Assembly: GCA_002633005.1 (NCBI GenBank) | Contig: NMRA01000627.1 | Coordinates: forward strand, 13,468 to 57,347 | Length of the DNA: 43,880 nt | Direction of reading: 5' to 3' | Source: Phoronis australis | Lineage: Eukaryota; Phoronida; Phoronidae | Part shown: piece by piece, positions 12,201 to 24,200 of the stretch | How positions within the stretch are numbered: the stretch's first letter is position 1 | Layout: every line of letters starts with the position of its first letter | Translations under genes and position numbers: made by a program | The notes under the pieces: model-generated | What the model saw: the letters and a program-made list of their open reading frames with translations, nothing else | The model's database searches: none | What the model was told of the DNA's origin: nothing

Positions 12201-15200
12201 AAATAGAATCCATAAACAGGTCAGGTTCAAGTTCAATGTAAGTCAGAGAGGAACTTACCACAGGCATCAGTTTCATACACAGTTCCATTAGGGCAGTCTG
12301 CTTCAGACTCAACCACTGTCTCAGGAAGCTGTGTTGTATTAATCACAGAGAGACCCTGAGAAAAAAGATTTAACAATGCTATGAGAGGAAGAAATGAACT
12401 GAATATGGCCAATGTAATGCATGAATATATAAAAAAATGTAAAAATATGCAGAGACTGAAAATGGTTGCTGGTGTTTTGTTGTGGCTGGTCATAGAAAGT
12501 TTACATTGAACAACAACAGCATAAGTACGTAAGAGAAAGTAGGTACTCCAGCTAAAATAGAGAGACACTTGAAACATTCCAAAAGGTGTTCAGTAATGCC
12601 ATAAAACGAATGAAACAGAACAAAAACATTTTGAAAAATAATCCTTAATGATTAATCAATGAAACATCGTGAGGAAACGGATAAAGAGTGATTTTGATCA
12701 GATTTCAAAATACAATTTACGTATTTACTATATCTAAGTACACAATCATATGGGAGGAATACAAGATTGTGACATTCTTACCAAGTCTCGCAAAGCAGTT
12801 GTGTTGTCCACAAGTTCCTTGTTTAAGATGTCTTGTGTTGCCATGGTTTCATTATCTGTGCTATTGAGTGTGGTCCTGAAATGGCAATTTCAACACTAAA
12901 TACACGCATGAGGCGTAAAGAATGCAAAAGTTGACTGGATGTCAATCTATAATTGTGGCACACAAAAGAATAATTTTGAAAATTGGTTTAGTGAAATTTG
13001 TAGAATGCGAGCTAAAATATTATGTAAAATTGCTCAACAAATGCTGGATAGAAGAAATAACAGACCAAGCATGTCACAAACTCCAGGATATCAGAAATTA
13101 AATGAAGTGCATATGAACAATTGACGCTAGTGACACCTAGTGACACCTAGTTTGCTTAAAGTTATGTAGGACTACACTGGCAAGTGTGTACTTTAGTCAA
13201 ATATCTACAAAACTATAGAATTTGACTCAGCAACAGAATATAATAATTTATGAAGTAGAAATTCCGTAGAGTTTGATTTTTGAATTTATATATCAACTGT
13301 CAGAAATTAGGTCTCATGACCTTGCTTTCCAGGAAAATTTAGCAGAAAAGAAACAAGAGGACCAATAACAAGACCAAAGTTTGTATGATATAAATGTTCA
13401 AGATAAAATTTCATGAAACTGTTACAGTTTTCTAAATTATCATTTCGCTGCCATTTTGTGCAACTTTAAGATATTTTCAAAAAAATCAGGAGTCCCATTT
13501 TTGATAACCCAACATGCAAAACATTTTAAAAACAATTCCTAACACCGTTTTGGACAACAGTGCCCAAGGCAAGATACTAAAGTTTCTTATGAATCTGAGC
13601 AGCCCTTTCTGACACGCGACGCCCTCAAGTTGGCCAATATTGGATATTTTCCATAACCTCATAGTGTAACTTGCAGGCTATTTCCTTATCTCTGTGATTG
13701 CTTGGCCAAATTACTTTGAAACAAATATATAACAACGATGTGAATATGAAGTAGGTTGAAAATTGCCAAATGTTATTAAGAACCAGTGTTGTGGCGAAAA
13801 TGATCTGCCGCAAATCAATGAACCGTGTCCAGTAAGTATCGTGATGGGGTGTTGGGGAATAACAAGTTGTCAGTGAATACAAAAAATGCACATTGTTTAG
13901 GATAGATTATGTTAAAATAACATTGTGGTTTAGTTCTTGTTATAAATTAGCTTAGTAAGGAACATGCAAATACATCTTTAAGTCTGAAAAGCACTCGAGA
14001 AATGGCAGCCAGCTTGGTGATTACGTAGACATTAGACAAATGACTAAAACTATAGGCAAACATCATGACTTCTCAACTATGGTCTTTATTTTGATTTAAT
14101 TTTCCAACAACATTTTAATTGCCCAGTCAAGGGAATGGTCATCATTCATGCAACACAAAATATACTAATCTGTAACTTGTTAAATATGATTATATAGGTT
14201 ATCCCACATACATAGGAATACTACTGCCATATCCTATCGAGAATTCATTTCCTCTGGGAATGTCCCAACGAGACTGAAGCTGCGAGCAGATAACTGTCTC
14301 AAAAAAAAATAGAAAACATTCTAATATGTCGAGTGTGTATTATACAGAGGCTGAGAGATGAATCATTGAAATGAACAATCGCTCTACTTATGGACGTAAT
14401 AAGCTTAAGTAATTAACTTACTCAGTGTCATCAAGTTCGATGGTTACTGTACCAGGAATTTCAGTGTTGCGCTTCTTTCTGAACCCTGTGCATCTCAACA
14501 CAACACGAATACGATTGCAGTTGCTATCACGGCACAAACCTTTCCACCGCCTATTCAGTCGCCCAAATAAAGCCCTGACAAATGTGCGTATATGGATTTC
14601 CAAAGTAAAAGAGCACTGCAGGATGAAGACGTAACGTGACCTCAAACGATATCGCTGTCTAAGTCTTCGCACACCTACAGGTAGGGGGATACATGAAGAT
14701 CTATAAGCAACAGATGTGGTCTTTGACTTTACACTGAAGGACTGCCATGGGCATATCTAAGAATTTGAGGTATTTCATCTGCCACTGTCATTTTTTAAAT
14801 GCAGTCCCAAAAAGCATGTCACCAAGCTATCTGTAATATCACTGATACTTTATTTACGACACCTGTCCCAAAATGCATTTGGAAAACGACAAGAATGCTG
14901 TAGACAAAATCCTTTGAGTTACACATAGAACAATTAGTGAAGTGAGTAACTTAGTGCATTGAGCAAGTATGGACTGTATAGAATACTTATGTCCACAAGA
15001 GGGAGCCCTGAACCTGTCCTTTCTCCCATGCCACAGCCCTGTGATCCACACATCATATAGATAGCAATGATACAGCTCAGTTACCAGCTTGTGACGACTA
15101 TAATTTTACATGCAAGAGGCATCAACTGAATACTTACGACCACAAGAGGGAGCCCTAAACCTCCCCCTTCTTCCATTCCACAGTCCCAGTGGTCCACATG

Positions 15201-18200
15201 TCATGTACTTAGCACGTCTCCTTGGAAGTCTATAACCAGCATTACACACAACTCTGCATTTTCTTCCAAGCCTGTACTGTTTACACTTCAGTTTACCGTG
15301 TCGAGGTGCTCTAGGCATCACACAGTTCTCACCTGAAATTCAAACGCTTCTTACATCATACATCTGCTAATTTTTGAACAAAGTATTAAATAAGAATAAC
15401 ATACTAGTTAGTTATGCATAGCACTTTCTTAAAGGTACATTCTCCAGGTCAAGAACCAAATAATATAAATTTTAATGTCTAGTACAGTTGTTATAGTATT
15501 AACAGTGTAGTTTTGTTTTTTTAGAATCGAACTAAAGAAAATTGTACGAGACGGATGCCTGTAACTGTTTATTGGTTTCGCGTATCTCAATGAAGTTTTA
15601 AAACCGACACTTGTTTTTGCCGACACTCACAGGCATATTGCTTTAAATTGTTAACTAACTTGGTCACAATAATACAAAAGCCGGAAATCAACTAATTTAG
15701 GCGCATCCCAACAAAACAACAACTTGACAAGTTCAGTCAAAAAATCTTGAAAGCCATTTGACAATAAACAATGGGCAAGCAATATATTGTCAAAACCTAA
15801 ACTCACCAACGTGGGTGCAATTTAACTCAATATGTCTAATAATGAACAGAATGCTGTCATATCTCAGTTATAAATTAAAGTCGCTTGTCAAGTCTCAACA
15901 AAATCTGTCTTTCCATTTTGACAATAAGAAAGGGACCACCATTGTGTTAAAAATGCAACAGGGGTGCTACTGCAGTGAACTCCGTGCAAAAATTGCCAGT
16001 GCTGGAGCAATCCCACCATACATCTGTGTCTAGTTTTGTCAAAATCTGCCAAGCGATTTTAGCAATAATGCACAGACAAGCAATATTTTGTCAAAAACTA
16101 CTTGAAAACCAAGACTGGGGTGTGCCACAGTTATCAAATCCATCCAAAAATCAATAGTTAACAGCACAACCCAAGTCCAGCAGTGCTGTTATAATAATTG
16201 ACAGTAAAGTCAACAACCGAAATTGCCAACAGGGGAGGAGGGTAGTCAAATTCGAAAAACAACTGGTAATGGTGTTTTCCCTCCAAATACACAATGCGTT
16301 AAGAGATGGCAAAAACTGACATATAAGCAATTTATTATTAGAAAACTGAAATGGTCAACAGGGAGTGCCATGGTATGTGTCCGAAAAGCAATTGAGGCTT
16401 GTCACTATGTACTTCTGCAAAATTGCTTTTGGTAATTGGATACCATCTTTACCAAGAGTCAAATTTCTTAAACAACCTTTTAAGTTATTAATTGTAGACC
16501 CATAAATTATTTTAAAATCTTTCTTAATCACAGAATCTTATTATGTGCAAAAAATAATCATGTGATTGTGAACTTCTTGGCATCTTTGGAGCACATCATC
16601 AAGTTTTGTAAAAATAAAATTTGCAGTTTAACGGGTCTACTATTAATACTTAGGGTAATTAAGGTAACCTATTATAAAAATGACTTGTTGAAAACTAAAA
16701 CAATCAACAGGGGGTGCCACGGTAGTCAAATTCGTCAAAGAGATTGGTGCTGGCACATCGTCTCCACTAAAGTGCATCAATGCCAAATTTTATCATCATC
16801 CATCAAGCGGTTTTTGAGATAATCCAATGATAAGCAAAGATAACAGACAGACACAAAGCAAACTGCATGTGAACATAATTTTTTATGCACACGAAAAGAG
16901 TTAAAAAGCTCACTACAAATATTTTGACAACCATAAGTAACAATGATAACAGCTCAATGGATTATAATTTGTTTCATTACTTTGAAGAAAATCAATAAAG
17001 GCATGACTTCACTTTGATGTTTTGGCTAAGTCTAACATCATTGGACAGTATATAAAATGTTCACTAACTTAGAGACGTGGTTGGTTGTTGGCAGACGTTT
17101 CGAGCTGGTCCGCCAGGTCTTTGCCGATGAATGAGGGATTTCCCGCCTTAGGCTCGTTAAGAATGCAGCGCCCCCTCTTGAACCGAGACAGAGGACTCCA
17201 CCTACCCTCCGTGTACTCCAGCATTCTTAACGAGCGTAAGGCGAGAAATCCCTCATTCATCAACATCGACCTGGCGGACCAGCTCAAAACGTCTGCCAAC
17301 AACCAACCACGTCTCTAAGTAAGTGAACATTTTATATACAATGCCTCTAGAGACCAATGACGAACCTATTCTCCAGACATCATTGGATACTATAATGAAA
17401 ATTTCTTCACACCCAATCAACTTCTAATAACATGCTCTATCTCTGTCAACTACTCCGCGAATAACTGCAAAATTCCTGCATTTGACGTAAGCAAATATCA
17501 GGAATCTGGGTTAACTTACAAAATTTAATGAGTCTAAAAAGACTAAAAAGGAGACCAGGAGGATAAATCTGGAAAGAGCTGTGTTGTGAACCAGGTCCTC
17601 TAGAATTATCTCCCTGATAATCATGCCAGCAACATGCAATCAGAAGTTTGCACGTGATTCGGCATCCCAAAAAGAGCTGCTGTACTTCTATCTTGTGTCA
17701 GACTTGAACACAAGTCCTGCTTGTTTGATTTGCATCTTTCGTGAGTTTTTACTACAATTTACACCAGTCCAAACTCCTGATTGTTTGATTTGCATCTTTG
17801 TTGAGTTTTTACAACGTTTTACATCAGTCCAAACTCCTGATTGTTTAATTTGCATCTTTGGTGAGTTTTTACTACTATTTACATCAGTTCAAATGCTACA
17901 TTGTTTGATTTGCATCTTTGGTGAGTTCTTACTACTATTTGCATCTTTGGTGAGTATTTACTGCAGTAACCTATTTATATCGTTGGTGAGTTTTTACTAC
18001 TATTTACATCTTTGGTGAGTTTTTACTACTATTTACATCAGTCCAAACTCCTGATTGTTTTATTTGCATCTTTGGTGAGTTTTACTACTATAGTCCAAAT
18101 GCTAGATTGTTTGATCTGCATCTTTGGTGAGTTTTTACTATTTACATCGTTGGTGAGTTTTAATACTATTTACATCGTTGGTGAGTTTTTAATACTATTT

Positions 18201-21200
18201 ACATCGTTGGTGAGTATTTACTACTATTTACATCATTGGTGAGTATTTACTATTTACATTGTTGGTATTTCCTACTATTTACATCGTTGGTGAGTATTTA
18301 CTATTATTTACATCATTGGTGAGTTTTTACTACTACTTACATCTTTGGAGAGTATTTACTACTATTTACATCTTTGGTGAGTATTTACTACTATTTACAT
18401 CTTTGGTGAGTACTTACTACTATTTACATCTTTGGTGAGTATTTACTATTTACATCGTTGGTGAATATTTACTACTATTTACATCGTTGGTGAGTACTTA
18501 CTATTATTTACATCTTTGGTGAGTACTTACTACTAATTACATCTTTGGTGAGTACTTACTACTATTTACATCGTTGGTGAGTATTTACTACTGCTTACAT
18601 CTTTGGTGAGTACTTACTACTGTTTACATCTTTGGTGAGTACTTACTACTATTTACATCTTTGGTGCATATTTACTACTATTTACATCTTTGGTGAGTAT
18701 TTACTACTATTTACATCGTTGGTGAGTATTTACTACTATTTACATCTTTGGTGAGTACTTACTACTATTTACATCTTTGGTGAGTATTTACTACTATTTA
18801 CATCAGTCCAAACTCTAGATTTTCTGCAGCTGCAACAACTCATGAAGATTACAGGCTCTTTATAGAATTCTGAGCAACAAAAGGACATCACACTAGATAC
18901 ACTGACCATCCTCGATGACACGCTGACAGAGAAAACGCCTCTTTTCCTTACAGTCCACAGCAGTGATGTTGCCACTAGATGGCTCCACAGCCACACAGTC
19001 CTTGGATTCTGTATTTCCTATCACCCTTTAATGAAAAACATAGTTCACAAATTTTATTTTCTCCTTTTAACTTTCAAGGATAGGCATTTATGATTAAAAA
19101 CCTCAAAAAGCAGAGTGAAGATGAATATGTCAAGACATAAAAAAACTAAGAAACTGTTAAGTAAGTAAAATATCTTTAGAGTTCATTACAGTCGATAGGG
19201 TTACACAGAAAATGACTGTATATTGCCAAATAATTAGTCTGAAGAGTATGATTTTGTCACGTTTTTCAAGCTGTTGCTCACCAAAGAATTATAACTAGGT
19301 AACACAGAATTGACATTTGATTTTACTAAAAGAAAGCACATCACAGTCCTGGATTTGACTATAAAATACTAGCACAGAAAGAACCCCATAGTTATCATAT
19401 CCCAACTGGTAAGTTTGTTTAAGACAAATCCACCAATTGGCTTCCTTCTAAAACTGTTGATATCCTCAGAGTCATTGAAGACCATAAACAGATTGGAAAC
19501 AAATCTGGCCTAATGTGTAGAGACCAATCCATAGCTGGTACATCACTTCATCAATTCTGCCCAGGACACAACACAATCGACTCGTTACCTATGAACCAGC
19601 CATTGGAAATAGAGGTTAGCGAAGATTCAAGGGGATGGTTCCAAGAAAACTGATTCAACTAAGACAAATCTTAAATTTAATTCAGCTTTAACATAAAACT
19701 TCAATTCGAAGAAAGTGATCTTAAGTTTGACTTAAGCTTTTGACTTAAGCTTTTGACTCAAGTTTTGTCTTAAGTTTAACTAACTTACTGGATGTGGAAG
19801 TTTCAAAGTTTGAAAGTTGAGACAAATCTTAGACTTAAATCAAAAACAAACTTAAGTGGTTTCTTGGAAAGGGCCCCAGGTGTAGTTATGGGCATGAATG
19901 GATTGCCTGTCACCCGCAAACTGAGTAAACTTCTAAAAGTAACAAAGTTTTTTACATAAAAGCTAGGGCCTTGACATAGGTAAAACTGCGATATAGCCAT
20001 GACTTACGTGCCAACATTGGAATCAAAACCATTTGGTTGGACAAATTTTCCCTCTTTCTTCTGGTCACTTGGGCCTAACATAACCAAACCCATGTACTTT
20101 TTAACTAAATATTCTCGCAGAGATTCCTGTCCTGATTCAACAGGGTTAGCCAATATTCCAAAGAGCCTGGAGCACGTATTCAATGCCTTCTTGTACGTTG
20201 CTTCATTGTTGGACAGAGTGTAACATACATTAGAAATAGTGTATCCACTGCAACCAGCTGAAATCAGAGAAAAAGATTTACTAGTTTATTTTAATTACAA
20301 AATGTAACAAAACCTCACCTGACACTTCATGTAGCTCACAGCCCAAAACACGAACAACAAACACATCTCAACTACACAAAATATTCTCAGACCTTCCCAT
20401 CAAATGAGAGACTGAAGAGGATGACTATTGTTCATTTCTTAGTAGGCTAAGAGGTTATTTTGAGCAACAGTACAAAAGAGTAACAACAAGTGCCCCCACA
20501 CTGCATCATAAATTGTATGTTTATAGTTTATGTCAACAGAGGTATGAGGCTGTTACAAACAAATTTTAAAAAATAACTGCAAGCCGCCTGGTACATGTAG
20601 CAGACGTGTGCAGGTACATGTAGCAGACCTGCACAGGCTGCTCAGGTGGGGCCATTGCACTGATGGCTTGGAACCATTTTTATGTATTATTATGTAGTAA
20701 TGCTCAAGTATGTACTAGTTATGACTGAGCTGAGGAGTTGGGAGACCTGACTCAAGTGTCTAGAGTTATACTCGAACCCACAATCTTGAGCGAAGGAAGC
20801 AAGAATTATCCCACTAGGACACACTGTCTTCAGTAACAAACAAGTTACTTACATCTGAGATACAACTTAAACTTGCACCTGGCTGTGTTTAAGAAGGCAT
20901 CCTGCGCAACATACTTGATGGAGTATTTCTGCTTGTTACGTAAGAACAAAGATGTTCCTGAAATGGTAGTAACAAGAATTAAATAAATAAGTGATCAAAA
21001 AGATTGGGTTGACAAAAAATTAACTGTTGAGGTGAGAACTTAATATACACACCTTTGATGTAGTGTGCAATGGATTAATTTGCCCCAGGACAATTGCACT
21101 GTATGCTGTGCCAAAATATACCAGGCTCCTCTATTCAAAACCCAGTGGGGCTAATAAAACAATTATGTTCTCAGCCAGAACCATAAAGTCATTGTTAAGC

Positions 21201-24200
21201 TGGGTTTACTTACACAGTCCAACTGTGACAGTTGTCAAATAAGAGCAGGGTTCACAAAGAACTACTTTCAGTGACTTTGTAGGTCAATTTCAAAAGGATT
21301 ATTATGTTTGACCTATATATGGGAAGATTTACATACAACCTTCTGAAAAATTCTAAACCACTATGCAAACTAGATACCCCTCCACGCCCAAAATGGAGGA
21401 AGAACTTCTCATCAGTTTATTTTATCTCGTACATTTTCCTCCCATGATATGCACAGAGGGAATTTCTTCTGATCACTTCTGTCTTGACACAAGTGGTTGG
21501 TTTGCAGAGACACAGTTGATCCACAGCATGCTGCCCTTGGTAGAAGTTGTACTATAACAACTGGCTGCCTTCACCCAGCTCAAGGGAAGTCAAAAGTAAC
21601 ATGTGCCAGAATAACTGGCTGCCCACACTCACCTCAAGGGACGTCAAACGTGATTTGTGTTAAAACAACTGGCTGCCCGCACCAGACCACCTCAAGGGAA
21701 CTCAAACGTGTTAACAGGAAACTATCAAACGACTGTAGAAAATTGACATGGTTCAACTAAAATTGTCCTTTTTGTTAAATGTGTACTTTGACAAGGTTCA
21801 AATTTATCACTTTTTCAAAAATTACATACAAAAATTTAGGATCAAGTTCAGTTAACATTTCTAAAACAGGTACCGTACAATAATTACAACAGATCCCTTA
21901 CCATAAACACTCACTACAATGATTTCAGACCCCCTAGTTGCCTTCCACTGTGTTCTGTTCATTAATATTTATTATCACGACTTGAAACATTAATTCTTTA
22001 CCTGGTATCCGATTTCTAAATACTTCAATCTTGGAATCATGTTCAAATTGAGGTTCGTCCCACTGATGAACAGAAAATCTTTGATTCTGTATTCGAGTAA
22101 TGTCAGAAGGACAATACTTGACCTTTGGTGGAGTTGTGTCTGGGGAAACATGAAGTTAGAGCGAATTCATACTTCAGGATGAGAAACAACCAAATACTAC
22201 CCTGGAATTCCCAATTAATTTCAAAACAATTAGGTGAAATCTAAATTTGGTAATACTGCAACAATACTCATTGAATGATAAATCCTTATCCCAAGCTATA
22301 TACCTTAACATGTGTACGCCCAAAAATGCATAACTCATGTCTATGCCAAAGTGTCTTTATCTGACAACTGCAAACCACGCAATATTCTCAATAAGCAAAA
22401 GCCACATTAATATAAAGCCAATCACTCAATAAAATATATTCAAGTAACAGGTTCCAATTTTAATTTAAAAAATGCTTTATTTGTAAAAATTCATCACCAA
22501 AATCAGTCAAGAGAGGTGTGAGCTAAAGTTTAAATAGCAAGCTAGGAAGAAAAATAATCAAAATTAGTCAATTGGTACAACACATATAAGAGCTGGAGAA
22601 AACAAACAGGAGTTACAAAGCTAAGAATTCAATATTCATAGGGTAGATGACAAGTTTAAAACATTTCAGGCATCTTTAATCCATTGTAGAACAGTGAGGT
22701 TGAGGTCAGTTCAACACTGAATAAAATTGTGCTATGTATAACCATACAGAATTATGGTTGTTCATTTAGCTCTGCACAAAGGTATGGAAAGCGCTCATTT
22801 GGTCTTTCACAGTAGTTTATAAGTGCCACATTTTAATGACATGAAATAAATTACTCGCGAGATAAAATGTGGAGCAATCAACCCATTAATGGGAGAGGAA
22901 TATGAAGGCAGTAACTTGAAACATTAGCAGAGTCTAATTAGGATCACAACAAAGAAGAAACAGTGCTATTTACTGTGTTATATGTGTAGAGTGTCCATAA
23001 TACTAACACACATGCATAGCAAGGTGTAGCTAATTCTATGAGGAGTTACTAGAGCAATCCATACTCACCTAGTGAGAAACCTGGATGGAAATATTACAAA
23101 TATTACCTTGAAATATCAATGATTCACACCATCCACTTGAATGAGAATATCATAGGTTCTACTATGCAATATGTTTCCTAAAAAGCCTAATATAAAATTG
23201 CCATATAACTACTCTGGGCACAATTTTGAATCACCTTGATTATTACCTGACACATAGAGCACAAACAGATTAATACTTGACACATATGCCTAAGAAAGGA
23301 TCTGCAATAACTACACTGCTAAACATCCACAATGACAGCTGACATGTCTCTAAATGCTTAATTCATTCTTTGCCAACATCATGTTACTGTTTGTCATGCT
23401 TAAAATTAACATTTAATAAACAAGAGCACATGGCAATACTGCCAACCTATTAAACCCATAAGTAATTTTTTATGAAAAATCCATAATTTACAAAGAAAAT
23501 CGTGTGATTTCCCATACTTTCAGAAGAAACTTTAAATTTCAATTCAAATAAGATAAAGTGACATTACAAAGTCAGGTCATATTTTGCAGTTGGCATGGTT
23601 GATTTCTCTGCAGTGCACTACGACCCTGCAAATCTTGATTTAGTTTCTCTTAACTCTTTTAGCCCACAAATTAAACGGTCCGTTTCAATTAACTCTACCA
23701 AAAGATCTCGCACCGATGAACTCAAGTACAGTTTGAATAAAGACAACAACTTTTCTAAAATGTAGCGACGTGTTCCTCATGGGAAACCTGTGCATTGAGT
23801 GAGGGGGGTTTCATTGAGTGAGGGGGGTTTCCGACCACCAAACGTGTTCACGCAGTTTCAAGCAATAGCGACTAATATCACTGTCATTAATCGTAAAGCT
23901 ATATGTTCCTCAGTGGCCTCTCTACAAGCAGCATTGTTTTACAATTGTCTAAAGATATGTGAATTCTTATAGATTACTAGGTCTTCCATTATCCTTGTAA
24001 CCAAGTGGTGAGTTGTCTCACTCCAATACTAGTAGCTTAATAAAAACTACAGAATCAAATTTATACACTACATGGGATTTTTGAATAAAGCGAATCCTAT
24101 CAAGTTTACTTGGCGCTCTAAAATCCCATGTAGTGTACATTATAGTATGTACAAGAATGATGATAAGAATTTATATAATTTAGACACTTGGAAAACAATG

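Noticed and set aside
17069-17318. Two 77-residue frames on opposite strands with nearly the same protein
   Set aside because: The similarity follows from the palindrome; there is no coding evidence.
17623-18242. Plus-strand open frames of 131 and 76 residues
   Set aside because: They read through the 29-bp minisatellite array and repeat its unit.
19999-20223. A plus-strand frame of 74 residues
   Set aside because: It is the antisense of C-type lectin exon 10.
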